Below the pieces are notes generated by a model that made no database searches, was not told where the DNA came from, and saw nothing but the letters and a program-made list of their open reading frames with translations. Below, one piece after another: positions 19,499-28,124 of a stretch of DNA of 64,000 nucleotides. Position numbers and translations under genes: made by a program. Location of the stretch: positions 461,767-525,766 of the forward strand of contig NZ_BSQG01000005.1 of NCBI RefSeq assembly GCF_030268225.1, given 5' to 3'. The DNA is from Nocardiopsis ansamitocini (lineage in GTDB: Bacteria > Actinomycetota > Actinomycetes > Streptosporangiales > Streptosporangiaceae). Position 1 is the stretch's first letter. Each line of letters opens with the position of its first letter.

Positions 19499-20704
19499 CT
19501 ACCAGGTGACCGGGAACTCGTAGATGCCGTAGATGATGGCGTCGTCCTTGAACGACAGTTCGTCGACGGGCACGGCGGGCCGGATGTCGGGGATTTTGCG
19601 CAACAGGGTGTCGATGACGATCTGGAGTTCCAGGCGGGCGAGGTTCTGGCCGAGGCACTGGTGGTGGCCGTAGCCGAACGCCAGATGGTTGCGGGCCCCG
19701 CGTCCGACGTCGAACGTGTCGGGGTCGGGGAACACCCGCGGGTCGCGGTTGGCCGTGTGGGCGAGGGCGAGGACGCCGTCCCCGGCCTTGATGAGCCGTC
19801 CGCCCAGTTCGACGTCTTCGACGGCGACCCGGGCGAGGGCCTGCTCGGCGATGGTGAAGTACCGCAGCAGTTCCTCGACTGCGGGCAGGGTCGTGCCCGG
19901 GTCCTGGCGCAGCGCCTCCCTGGCCCCGGGGTCGCGGACCAGTTGCAGCATGGTCAGCGAGATCATGTTGGCCGTGGTCTCATGCCCCGCGATGAGGAGA
20001 AGGAAGGCCAGGCCCATCAGGTCCTTGCGGTCGACGGCACCGTTCACCTCGCGCTGGCGGAGGATCTGGCGCCCCAGGAGGTCGTCGGTGGGGACCTCCT
20101 CCTTGGCCCGCAGCAGTTCGTCCAGGTAGCCGGCCAGATCGAACAGGGCCTTCTGCTTCTCTTCCTGCGACACGGTACGGCTCACGAGCGAGGCGGACCT
20201 GCTCTGGAAGAACGCGTGGTCGTCGTAGGGCACCCCGAGGAGTTCGCTGATCACCAGGGACGGAACCGGCAGCGACAACGCCCGGACCAGGTCGACCGGG
20301 CGCGGCCCGGCGAGCATCCGGTCGATGTGCTCGTCCACGATCTCCTGGATGCGCGGCTTGAGCTTGTTCATCCGCTTGACGGTGAACTCGCCGAGCACCG
20401 CGCGGCGGGCCGGGCCGTGCTCGGGCGGGTCCATGGTGAGCAGAAGTGGGGGAAGGACGTCCGTGGGTGCTCCGCTCCCGTTGTCCAGCATCGGGAATCC
20501 GGGCCGTCTCCGGTCGGAGCTGAAGCGCGTGTCGGCCAGCAGGGCGCGGATGTCCTCGTGCCGGGTGACAACCCACACCTCGGCGCCGGTGGGCAGCGTG
20601 ACCTTGCTGACGGGGTCGGTTTCGCGGAGCCGGACGTGCTCGTCTCGCGGGGCGTACGGACAGGTGCGGGCGATGGGCAGGGCGGGCGACTGTTCTGCGG
20701 GCAC
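19499..20704 (-). CDS. Cytochrome P450 (CYP105-like)
   Basis: A 401-residue soluble bacterial P450. The oxygen-binding helix carries AGHETT, the ExxR motif is in VEELLRYF, and the heme loop is FGYGHHQCLGQNLAR with the ligand cysteine near residue 350. The early LTMDPPEHGPARRAV helix is also typical. It hydroxylates or oxidises a small molecule using electrons from the adjacent ferredoxin. GTG at 20704 has GGGGAG upstream. Its similarity to CYP105 types, often xenobiotic or antibiotic hydroxylases, is a visual impression. A TetR gene diverges from it. Confidence 0.93.
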   Translation of the reverse strand: MPAEQSPALPIARTCPYAPRDEHVRLRETDPVSKVTLPTGAEVWVVTRHEDIRALLADTRFSSDRRRPGFPMLDNGSGAPTDVLPPLLLTMDPPEHGPARRAVLGEFTVKRMNKLKPRIQEIVDEHIDRMLAGPRPVDLVRALSLPVPSLVISELLGVPYDDHAFFQSRSASLVSRTVSQEEKQKALFDLAGYLDELLRAKEEVPTDDLLGRQILRQREVNGAVDRKDLMGLAFLLLIAGHETTANMISLTMLQLVRDPGAREALRQDPGTTLPAVEELLRYFTIAEQALARVAVEDVELGGRLIKAGDGVLALAHTANRDPRVFPDPDTFDVGRGARNHLAFGYGHHQCLGQNLARLELQIVIDTLLRKIPDIRPAVPVDELSFKDDAIIYGIYEFPVTW

Positions 20705-20743
20705 GGTTGGACTCCCCTTGCGCGGTTCTTATCTGGAACGATT

Positions 20744-20780
20744 TCCTCCGCTTGCCTTCCGACGCTAACAAAGCGGAAGA
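20744..20780. promoter_or_regulatory. Candidate TetR operator between P450 and TetR genes
   Basis: TCCTCCGCTTG (20744-20754) and AAAGCGGAAGA (20770-20780) form a 9-of-11 inverted repeat in the 141-base divergent spacer. Confidence 0.4.
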
Positions 20781-20845
20781 GATTCGTCCACATCATCCGG
20801 CGGTGGGACAATGGGTCCGTCCCGACAAGAAGGGGGAGTGACACG

Positions 20846-21481
20846 ATGGCGGAGCCGCAGACGCTGCGGGCCGACGCGAGACGCAACCGCGACCAGATCA
20901 TCGCCGCGGCCAAGACGGTCTTCGCGGAGCGCGGCCCGGACGTTCCGATGGAGGAGGTCGCCCGCCGGGCCGGCGTGGGCGTCGGAACCCTCTACCGGCG
21001 CTTCCCCGACCGTGACACGCTGATCCGGGAGGTCGCGCGGGACAGTTTCACGGTCCTGCTCTCCAGGGCCCGGGAGGCGGAGGCCGAGGGCGACCGCGGT
21101 TGGGAGGCTTTCCTGGGAGTGCTTAAGGACCTGCCCGAACTGTGGTTCACCCTGCGCCTGACACTCTTCTCACCGGATGCCTGGGCGATCATCCAGGGCG
21201 ATGCGCACGCCCTCGCCAGGGCCGAGGAGTTCACGACCGTGTTCGACGGCCTGGTCCGGGTCGGACAGGCCGAGGGGACACTGCGCTCCGACGTCGGCAC
21301 CGGGGACGTGTTGATGCTCATCGCGCTCGTGGTCACCGGTATGCGGGCGTCCTCCGGCGCGCTGGGGGCGACGGTGTACGAGAGGGTTCTGGCCCTGAGT
21401 CTGGACGGGTTGCGGGCAAATTCCGACGCTCCCCTGCCCGGCCGCCCTCTCACCCCCGGCGACCTCCGCTTCCACGACTGA
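20846..21481 (+). CDS. TetR-family repressor, probably of the P450 operon
   Basis: A 211-residue TetR protein. The helix-turn-helix is at about residues 10-60 (RDQIIAAAKTVFAERGPDVPMEEVARRAGVGVGTLYRRFPDRDTLI). The C-terminal helical ligand domain is of the SBD-like type. The ATG at 20846 follows GGGGGAG; upstream reading-frame sequence has no protein character. It diverges from the P450-ferredoxin unit and most likely represses it. Confidence 0.9.
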   Translation: MAEPQTLRADARRNRDQIIAAAKTVFAERGPDVPMEEVARRAGVGVGTLYRRFPDRDTLIREVARDSFTVLLSRAREAEAEGDRGWEAFLGVLKDLPELWFTLRLTLFSPDAWAIIQGDAHALARAEEFTTVFDGLVRVGQAEGTLRSDVGTGDVLMLIALVVTGMRASSGALGATVYERVLALSLDGLRANSDAPLPGRPLTPGDLRFHD

Positions 21482-21715
21482 CGGCCGACGCCTCCCGTCC
21501 TGGGGCGGTGGCCCCGTCGTCGCCTGGGCACAGGCCGCAGCACCGCCCGCCCACCAGCGAACACGGCCGGGGCGAGAACACGGCGGCGCCGGCCCCCACG
21601 AACGTTCCCGCGAGGGGCGGGCCGCCGAGGCCGGCGCGGTCGAGCACCGTCGACCGGCCGGTCTCCTCGACGCCCACGGGGACGAACCGTCGGGTGCCTT
21701 ACCGTCGGCAACGAC

Positions 21716-22129
21716 CTAGACAGTCACCAGGACGGCGCTGACCAGGACGCTTCCGAGCAGGTTGTACGCTCCGGAAATCAGCGAGTAGAACAGGGGCCGC
21801 GGGAAATTGGGGTTGATCGCGATGGTGACCGTGTTGGCCACCAGGTATCCGGCTCCGACGATCAGACCGAACAGCAGGGCGTCCGGATAGGAGTCGACCC
21901 CCAGCGCCGCCATCAGGACCGCGCTGGTGATGGTGATGACCAGCGAGGCCAGCGGCGGCCCGGCATAGAAGAGCGCGGACCCCTCCTGCTTGGCCGACGC
22001 GTCCCGCCCCAGCGAAACGTTGTACGCCTTGGTGAACAGGAGCGCGAACCACAGGGCGCCCAGCACCGAAAAAGCGAGAAAGGCGACCAGGACGCCGATC
22101 CAGTTCACATCGCCCACAACATTGAACAT
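21716..22129 (-). CDS. DUF1761 family membrane protein
   Basis: A 137-residue protein with four predicted membrane helices. It begins VNWIGVLVAFLAFSVLGALWFALLF, the standard DUF1761 start, and has the typical AINPNFPRPLFYSLISGAYNLLG end. Function is unknown. ATG follows GGAGACGAAT. Confidence 0.85.
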   Translation of the reverse strand: MFNVVGDVNWIGVLVAFLAFSVLGALWFALLFTKAYNVSLGRDASAKQEGSALFYAGPPLASLVITITSAVLMAALGVDSYPDALLFGLIVGAGYLVANTVTIAINPNFPRPLFYSLISGAYNLLGSVLVSAVLVTV

Positions 22130-22183
22130 ATTCGTCTCCGTAGTAATGATCGGTGGTCACCGACCGACCGGCCTGACACAGCG

Positions 22184-22219
22184 GGGCCCGGGGGCGGGCG
22201 GCTGCTCGCCCCCGGGCCC
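22184..22219 (-). terminator. Stem-loop downstream of the DinB-like gene
   Basis: GGGCCCGGGGGCG pairs with CGCCCCCGGGCCC around a 10-base loop, 16 bases past the end of the leftward DinB-like gene. Confidence 0.6.
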
Positions 22220-22234
22220 TGGGGCGGGCGGCGC

Positions 22235-22852
22235 TCAGGTGGACGTCCGACCGTCGAGCGTCTCCCGCACGATGTCCGCGTGACCGGCGTGCTGGGCGGT
22301 CTCGGCGATGACGTGCAGCAACACCCGACGCACGCTGTATACGGCCCCAGGTGCGTTCCAGGGCGCCTCCGGCAGCGGATGCGTCGCCGATAGGTCGGGC
22401 ACGGAGGCGATGACCTCCTCGCTCCGTGCGGCGACCCGCTCGTAGTGCGCGATGATCCCGGCCAGCGTTTCGCCCGGCTGCATCCGGAAGTCGCTCTGGT
22501 GGTCGATCGCCCACTGCGGGAACTCGCGCGCGGTGCCGTCTTCGAGGTCGGCCCAGGTGACCCCGTCGGGCAGGTCGTAGCGCATGGCCGACGGGCCCTC
22601 GACCGCGAAGCGCAGCCACCCCTCCTCCATGGACGCCACGTGTTTGATCAGCCCGCCCAGGCACAGTGTGCTGACCGTGGGTTGCTCACCGGCCTGTTCG
22701 TCGCCGAGCCCGCGCGCCGTGGTGGTCAGGGCCGACCGCGCGGCCGCGAGTTGGGCGAGCAGATCGGCCCGCTCCGCGTCGAGGGCCGGAGCCGACGTGG
22801 TCGTGGCGGGCGCGGTGACCGTGCCCTGCTGGTCGTTCTTGTTGTCTGACAT
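22235..22852 (-). CDS. DinB-like (DUF664) family protein
   Basis: A 205-residue four-helix protein of the DinB/DUF664 type. Histidines that bind metal in this fold appear in GGLIKHVASMEEGW, IIAHYERV and ETAQHAGHADIVRE. Some actinomycete relatives are mycothiol-dependent transferases; most are uncharacterised. The ATG at 22852 gives a 35-residue low-complexity start before the fold. A WYL regulator diverges from it and probably controls it, as is common for this pair. Confidence 0.85.
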   Translation of the reverse strand: MSDNKNDQQGTVTAPATTTSAPALDAERADLLAQLAAARSALTTTARGLGDEQAGEQPTVSTLCLGGLIKHVASMEEGWLRFAVEGPSAMRYDLPDGVTWADLEDGTAREFPQWAIDHQSDFRMQPGETLAGIIAHYERVAARSEEVIASVPDLSATHPLPEAPWNAPGAVYSVRRVLLHVIAETAQHAGHADIVRETLDGRTST

Positions 22853-22913
22853 GCGAGAACAATCGCAGCGGCAGCGGACAGGATGTGTCCTCTTCTCCCG
22901 GCACCATGGAATT

Positions 22914-23918
22914 ATGCAGAAGACTTCAGCGCGACTCCTCTCGTTGCTCTCGCTGCTCCAGGCGCGCCGGGACTGGCCCGGGGCGCTGCTGGCCGAGCGG
23001 CTGGACGTCAGTCCGCGCACGGTGCGCCGCGACGTCGACCGGTTGCGCGAACTCGGCTACCCCATAACGGCCGCCAAGGGCCCCGACGGCGGATACCGGC
23101 TCGACGCCGGCGCGGAGCTGCCGCCGCTGCTGTTCGACGACGAGCAGGCCGTCGCCCTCGCCGTGGGCCTCCAGGTCGCCGTCACCGCCGGCGCGGGTAT
23201 CGAGGAAGCAGCCCTGCGCGCGCTGAACACCGTTCGGCAGGTCATGCCCGCCCGGCTGCGCCGTCGCATCGACACCCTCCAGGTCACCGCCGTCGAACGG
23301 CCCACGACCGGGACGGGCTCCACGGTCGACAGCACCGTGCTCACGGTGCTGGGCGCCGCCGTCCACGCCTGCACGGTGCTGCGCTTCGACTACGCCCTCC
23401 CGGCGGGGACCGCCGGCGACGGCCTCTCCCTCGCATCCCCTCGCCGGGTGGAGCCCCACCACCTCGTCACCTGGGGCGGGCGCTGGTATCTCGTGGCCTG
23501 GGACCTCGACCGTGGGGACTGGCGCGTTTTCCGGGCGGACCGGATCACTGCGCGTACCCCCGCCGGTCCCCGCTTCACCCCGCGCGAACTGCCCGGGGGC
23601 GAGGTGGCCGCCTTCATCACCAACAGGTTCCGGGGCTCCGACGGCTCGGGCGACTGGCCCTGCCGCGGCGAGGTGATCCTCGCCCTGCCCGCCGCCTCCG
23701 TGTCCCGCCACACCCACGACGGGGTCGTGGAGGAGCTCGGTCCGCACCGCTGCCGCCTCAGCCTGGGCTCGTGGTCGTGGACCAGTCTGGCTGCCGCCAT
23801 CGGCAGGTTCGACGCGGACATCGAGGTCGTCGGACCGGCCGACCTCAGGGAGGCCTTCGCCCACCTGGCCCGCCGCTACACCGACGCCGCGACCGGCGCA
23901 GCACCCCCGGCCCCGTGA
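22914..23918 (+). CDS. WYL-domain transcriptional regulator
   Basis: A 334-residue regulator of the YafY/PafC type. The N-terminal HTH_11 domain is about residues 5-60 (LLSLLSLLQARRDWPGALLAERLDVSPRTVRRDVDRLRELGYPITA). A WYL ligand domain follows (about 140-210: RVEPHHLVTWGGRWYLVAWDLDRGDWRVFRADRI) and then a C-terminal WCX extension. In this protein the WYL triplet reads WYLV. It diverges from the DinB-like gene, separated by 61 bases, and likely regulates it. Confidence 0.9.
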   Translation: MQKTSARLLSLLSLLQARRDWPGALLAERLDVSPRTVRRDVDRLRELGYPITAAKGPDGGYRLDAGAELPPLLFDDEQAVALAVGLQVAVTAGAGIEEAALRALNTVRQVMPARLRRRIDTLQVTAVERPTTGTGSTVDSTVLTVLGAAVHACTVLRFDYALPAGTAGDGLSLASPRRVEPHHLVTWGGRWYLVAWDLDRGDWRVFRADRITARTPAGPRFTPRELPGGEVAAFITNRFRGSDGSGDWPCRGEVILALPAASVSRHTHDGVVEELGPHRCRLSLGSWSWTSLAAAIGRFDADIEVVGPADLREAFAHLARRYTDAATGAAPPAP

Positions 23919-24123
23919 GCCGGGCGCGCGCCGGTACCGCGCCTCGTCGCGGGTGGCTTCCTGCGGGCGGTGCACGCGCGGGCGGCTCGGGCGGGGTGGG
24001 ACCGCCGGAGCCCGGCCGGATGGAAGCGTCCGCCGCCCGGGGCGGTCCGGGCTCCGGAACCCGTCAGGGAAAACGGCAGGATCGCGCGGTCGGACCGCCC
24101 CTGCCGCTGCGGGCCACCAGACG

Positions 24124-24846
24124 CTACTCGGCGAGGTGGCCCGCGATCGTGGGGATGAGGATCGGGAGATTGATGCCCAGGTGCAGGAGCATGCACGCGA
24201 CGAGGTTGCGTCGCCACAGGAAGAGTACGTAGATTGCGAGCGTGCCGCTGCCGTGGTAAAGGAGCCACTGCGGCCCGAAGAAGAAGAGGTGGGGCACGAT
24301 GAAGAGCGGCAGGGTGCATACGAGCGCGATCCAGCGGTGCCCGGTGAGTTCGGTGAGCCGTTCGATCGGGTACCCGCGGTAGAGGATCTCTTCGAAGACC
24401 GCAGCGGAGACGACGACGGCGAACACGACGACGATCGGCAGCGCCGTGATCGTCGCCGTTCCCGTGTCCGTCGGAGGCGGCCAGAGCGTGTGCACGATCC
24501 AGGTCCACCCCATGTGGCAGCCGAACAGGACAAGCGCCCATTCCAGGTCTGTTCCACAGGGGCGCACGAGCCGGACCGAATCGAGCCCGCGTCGTTCCAC
24601 GGCATGGACGTAACCGATCAACAGGGCTACGGCCAGCGCGTTCCACACGATCGACGAAGCGGGTCCTGTTATCCCGATGTCGATACCCGTCGCCTCACGG
24701 ACCCGCGGCAGCCACATCGGGGAATAGGCCAGACCGAGCCCCCCGAGGACGACCGCCCATCGCCACGCGGTGCGTGACGTGCCTGCGGTCTCGCCCTCGG
24801 AGGGACGCGCGGTACCGGAAGACGAAGGGCCTGCATTCTCATTCAT
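24124..24846 (-). CDS. CPBP family intramembrane metalloprotease
   Basis: A 240-residue membrane protein with about seven helices. The three CPBP (ABI) motifs are present: EExxxR at E152-E153-R157 (FEEILYRGYP), a histidine at H186 (FIVPHLFFFG) and HxxxN at H222-N226 (HLGIN). These proteases cleave within the membrane or mature CaaX-type or bacteriocin peptides; the target here is unknown. A TetR gene diverges from it over a palindromic spacer. Confidence 0.9.
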   Translation of the reverse strand: MNENAGPSSSGTARPSEGETAGTSRTAWRWAVVLGGLGLAYSPMWLPRVREATGIDIGITGPASSIVWNALAVALLIGYVHAVERRGLDSVRLVRPCGTDLEWALVLFGCHMGWTWIVHTLWPPPTDTGTATITALPIVVVFAVVVSAAVFEEILYRGYPIERLTELTGHRWIALVCTLPLFIVPHLFFFGPQWLLYHGSGTLAIYVLFLWRRNLVACMLLHLGINLPILIPTIAGHLAE

Positions 24847-24875
24847 AGATTGGTCACTCTAGAGCAGTAAATCTA
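24846..24875. promoter_or_regulatory. Concentric palindrome between CPBP and TetR genes
   Basis: TAGATT (24846-24851) and AATCTA (24870-24875) are symmetric about the core palindrome CTCTAGAG (24857-24864), giving a 30-bp operator-like site. It overlaps the -10-like TCTAAT just ahead of the TetR gene and touches the CPBP start codon. Confidence 0.6.
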
Positions 24876-24896
24876 ATAATGCACTATGCTCGTGGC

Positions 24897-25493
24897 ATGG
24901 CTCGAACAGTCGACCAGCACCGCTATCACGAGCGGCGCAACGCGATACTCCAAGAGGCCCACCGCCAGTTCTCGGCGTCTGGCTTCGACCGCACGACCAC
25001 CGCGTCCATCTGCCGCGGCGCGGGGATCTCGTCGGGAACGTTCTTCCACTACTTTCCGACCAAGCTCGACGCGCTCATCGGCCTCCTCGCCTCAGGCGCG
25101 GAGGCGACGGTGCGGCAGTTGGCACTGATCGAACAGCAGCAGAAGGGCGTCGACGCGATACTGGCCTACGTCAAGGCGTTCGAGAACGAACTGACGGACC
25201 CGTCCTACAGCGGGTTCGTGCACGCCATCGCCGGAGTGGAGCAGGTACCGGAAGTCGCCGGCGTACTGCTCGACGAGGCCAGGGCGACGTCGGAGTTCAT
25301 CACCCGGAACCTGGCCATCGCCCAAGAGCACGGCACGATCCGTGACGACGTTCCCGTCGACCGGCTCGCCGTCTGGGTCCGGTGGCTCTTCGACGGCGCA
25401 GCGCAGAGCGCGGCCGAGACGATCACCGTCGAGGCGGGCGGTCTCGCAGACGCCGTTCGGGCTTTGCTCGGCTCTCCGGCCAGAACCGACTGA
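24897..25493 (+). CDS. TetR-family repressor next to the CPBP protease
   Basis: A 198-residue TetR protein. The DNA-binding domain is YHERRNAILQEAHRQFSASGFDRTTTASICRGAGISSGTFFHYFPTKLDALIG. The C-terminal domain is helical. ATG at 24897 was chosen because the alternative at 24879 lies only two bases past the -10-like box. The palindrome in the spacer is its likely operator. Confidence 0.88.
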   Translation: MARTVDQHRYHERRNAILQEAHRQFSASGFDRTTTASICRGAGISSGTFFHYFPTKLDALIGLLASGAEATVRQLALIEQQQKGVDAILAYVKAFENELTDPSYSGFVHAIAGVEQVPEVAGVLLDEARATSEFITRNLAIAQEHGTIRDDVPVDRLAVWVRWLFDGAAQSAAETITVEAGGLADAVRALLGSPARTD

Positions 25494-25628
25494 ACAGCCG
25501 AACCCCTGTCGGTCCCGGCGGCACCCCACGCGCCAGACCGCTCCCGGGCCGCCCGCCGGCCCGCCCCGGAGCTGTGGTGCCCGCTGTTCGTACAGGCGGA
25601 TCGAACAGAATCGCCGGGACCACCCTCC

Positions 25629-26597
25629 TCAACCACTCCGGCGCAGCTGGGTCGACCGATACCTGGAGGGCGCCACCCCGAACCGGGCCGTGAACGCCTG
25701 CCGCAGCGTCTCCACCGACCCGAACCCGCATCGTTTCGCGACCCCCGCCAACGGCAGACGGGACGACACGAGCAGGCGCGCGGCCGCCTCGACTCGCGCT
25801 TCGCGCACGAACCGGCCCGGTGTGCGCCCCAGGTGCTCCACGCACAGCCTGGTCAGATGTCGTTCGCTCACGCCCGCCCGTTCGGCCAGGACGCTCGTAC
25901 GCAGGTCCCCGGCCAGGGTGGCGGTGACGTAGTCCGCCACCTGCCGGACCAGGACGTGCTCGGGCGGCGGGCCGGCGACGTACACGCTCATCTGCGCCTG
26001 GTTGCCGGGGCGTTGGAGGTAGGTCACCAGGGCCCGCGCCACCGATCGGGCAACATCCGCCCCGTGGTCGTCCTCGACGAAGGCCAACGTCAGGTCCAGG
26101 GCGGTGGTGACCCCCGCCGAGGTGGACACCTTGCCGTCCCTGACATAGATCGGCGTGGGGTCCACCTCGACCCGTGGGTATCGGGCCGCCAACCGCTGCG
26201 CCGCGAACCAGTGGGTGGTGGCGCGTTTGCCGTCGAGCAGTCCGGCAGCGGCCAGGATGGCGGCCCCCGTACACACCGAGGCCACCCGATGGCTCTCGCG
26301 CGCCAGCCGACGCACGTGCGCGACGACGTGCGTGTCGGCAGCGGCCCGCTCAGAGCCGAACCCACCCGAGACCAGGACGGTGTCGAGAGGGCCCACGGTC
26401 CGCTCCAGCACGGCCTGTCCCTGGAGCACCAGTCCCGAGGAGGAGGTGATCGGGTGCCCGCCCGGCGTGGCCAGGACCACTTCGTAGGGGACCCGGGTCC
26501 CCATCAGGTTGGCCGTCTGCAGCGTGGAAGTCACACAGGCGATGTCCAACAACTCCGCCTGTTCGTACCCGACGACCACCACCCGACGCACGTCCAT
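25629..26597 (-). CDS. GlxA-type regulator: DJ-1/PfpI domain plus AraC helix-turn-helix
   Basis: A 322-residue GlxA-family activator. The N-terminal DJ-1/PfpI-like domain (about 1-170) keeps the nucleophile-elbow sequence SVCTGAAIL, although such domains in regulators usually only bind ligand. The C-terminal AraC domain (about 215-315) reads VADYVTATLAGDLRTSVLAERAGVSERHLTRLC and VAKRCGFGSVETLRQAFTARFG. ATG at 26597 begins the beta strand VVVVGYEQAELLDIA directly. It diverges from an enzyme with the same DJ-1 fold and probably controls it. A degraded copy of its 3' end lies at about 27,911-28,050. Confidence 0.9.
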   Translation of the reverse strand: MDVRRVVVVGYEQAELLDIACVTSTLQTANLMGTRVPYEVVLATPGGHPITSSSGLVLQGQAVLERTVGPLDTVLVSGGFGSERAAADTHVVAHVRRLARESHRVASVCTGAAILAAAGLLDGKRATTHWFAAQRLAARYPRVEVDPTPIYVRDGKVSTSAGVTTALDLTLAFVEDDHGADVARSVARALVTYLQRPGNQAQMSVYVAGPPPEHVLVRQVADYVTATLAGDLRTSVLAERAGVSERHLTRLCVEHLGRTPGRFVREARVEAAARLLVSSRLPLAGVAKRCGFGSVETLRQAFTARFGVAPSRYRSTQLRRSG

Positions 26598-26695
26598 GAA
26601 TCCAACTCTAGGTCCGAATGACAGGTTTCCCAGCAATTCGGACCTACTTGGATGGAAGTCTCGCCCGGCTGCGGGCCGGCGCCCACAGTAGAGCC

Positions 26696-27376
26696 ATGAC
26701 CAAAACCATCGCCTTCGTGCTCTACCCCGGCCTCACCGCCCTGGACCTGGTGGGCCCGCTCACCGTGACCACAGCCGTGGGGCCCGAATTCCGGTCAGTG
26801 GTCCTCGCCCACGACCTGGCTCCCCAGCCCAGCGACGCTCCGCTGCACCTGTCCGCGACGGCCACTTTCGACGAGGTCAGCGCACCCGACATCGTCATCG
26901 TGCCCGGCGGCATGGGGGGAACCTTCAAAGCCTGCGCGGACGAGTCGCTGCTCGCGTGGCTCCGCCAGGCCTCGACCACGGCCGAGGTGATGGCCTCGGT
27001 GTGCACCGGTTCGTTGATCCTGGGTGCGGCCGGTCTGCTCCAGGGCCGCAGAGCCACCACCCACTGGGGTTTTCGGGACCTGTTGCCCAAGTTCGGTGCG
27101 CATCCGGTGGACGAGCGCTGGGTCCGTGACGGCAACGTGCTCACCGCGGCCGGGGTATCGGCGGGCATCGACATGGCGCTGCAACTGGTGCACCTGTTCG
27201 CCGGCGAGCAGGCCGCGCGCAACGCCCAACTGGTGATCGAATATGACCCTGAACCACCCCTGGGCGGAATCGACTGGTCGACGGTGGATCGTCCCTCCTT
27301 CGCACGGCTGACCCAGGAACTGGTGCGGTCCTCCCTGGCCGACCACCCCGAACTATTGGCACGGCTGGCGGACTGA
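26696..27376 (+). CDS. DJ-1/PfpI family enzyme (isonitrile-hydratase-like)
   Basis: A 226-residue stand-alone DJ-1/PfpI protein. The nucleophile elbow is ASVCTGS with C103, preceded by VIVPGG and followed by GRRATTHWGF. This pattern is shared with cyclohexyl-isocyanide hydratase (InhA), which converts isonitriles to N-substituted formamides. An NfdA-like amidohydrolase that could act on such formamides lies 16 kb to the left, but nothing links the two. The ribosome binding site is weak (GAG). Other DJ-1 functions are possible. Confidence 0.82.
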   Translation: MTKTIAFVLYPGLTALDLVGPLTVTTAVGPEFRSVVLAHDLAPQPSDAPLHLSATATFDEVSAPDIVIVPGGMGGTFKACADESLLAWLRQASTTAEVMASVCTGSLILGAAGLLQGRRATTHWGFRDLLPKFGAHPVDERWVRDGNVLTAAGVSAGIDMALQLVHLFAGEQAARNAQLVIEYDPEPPLGGIDWSTVDRPSFARLTQELVRSSLADHPELLARLAD

Positions 27377-27447
27377 ACACCGGATACACCGCGCCGCCTC
27401 TACCCACGAGACCGTCGAGTCGGCCGGCCTCTGTTGGACCAAGCCGA

Positions 27448-27855
27448 CTAGGGCCTGTTTGGATAGTTAGAGCCATTCGTTGATGGCAGCGACGTGGCGG
27501 GTGGCCTCGTGGCGAAGCGCGAGCTTGTCATAGCGCGTGGCCACCGCCCGATTACGTTTGAGCCGGTTGATCCCACACTCCACCGCGTGCCGGGCCCGAT
27601 AATCGCCCCTGTCCAACCCGGGCGGGCGGCCGGTGGTCGGGGTGGGCAGGAGCGGTTCGAGCAGTGCCCATTGGATGTCGGTGAGGTCACCGCGTCCGGG
27701 GCCGGGTAGGGTCACAGCGAAGCCTTCGGTGGGCTTGGTCTTCTTCGTCGTTGACTCGTCCACCGAAGGCTTCGCTTATGTGTGGGGCGACGCGCCCGCC
27801 GTTACTGTTTTGATGCGCTTCGTCCCAGGCCAACACATTCCCAAACAGGCCCTAG
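27448..27855 (-). mobile_element. Deletion derivative of an IS5-like element (MITE-sized)
   Basis: The ends are exact inverted repeats. GGGCCTGTTTGG at 27451-27462 matches the complement of 27841-27852. Both are flanked by CTA(G), which looks like a short target duplication. The element is about 405 bp. Its single reading frame joins the two ends of an IS5-type transposase without the catalytic core, so it cannot move unless a full-length relative supplies transposase. Confidence 0.85.
27467..27763 (-). pseudogene. Internally deleted IS5-family transposase, still in frame
   Basis: A 98-residue frame. The N-terminal IS5 motif ([20 protein letters not shown]) is followed after a few residues by the C-terminal block [16 protein letters not shown]...[23 protein letters not shown]. 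The central DDE catalytic part, roughly half to two thirds of a normal protein, is missing, yet the fusion stays open and ends at the normal terminus. It lies wholly within the inverted repeats of the element. Confidence 0.85.
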
Positions 27856-27910
27856 CGCGCCTCGGCGACACCCACCGCGCTAGGTCGACCGCGGGGCCGT
27901 CTGCCGACCC

Positions 27911-28050
27911 GGACCGGAGCCGTGGTGCTCAATGTTCTTGCAGGCGGATCGAGCAGAACCGACAGGGCCGTCCTCCTCAACCGCTCCGGCTCAGCCGGGT
28001 AAACCGATATCCGAAGGGCGCCGCCCCGCACCGGGCCGCGGGCGCACTCC
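27911..28050 (-). pseudogene. Decayed copy of the 3' end of the GlxA-type regulator gene
   Basis: This stretch resembles 25,565-25,697 base for base over about 135 positions, roughly 80% by eye. It covers the last 25 or so codons plus sequence downstream. In the matching frame the end reads GAAPFGYRFTRLSRSG against GVAPSRYRSTQLRRSG in the intact gene. The rest of the gene is absent. It directly adjoins the IS5-like remnant. Confidence 0.75.
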
Positions 28051-28124
28051 GCAAGGACAGCCGGGGCACCGGTCGTCCCCGATCCTGCCGCACCACCAAC
28101 GGGCTCCACAGAAGTCGGTAGAGC

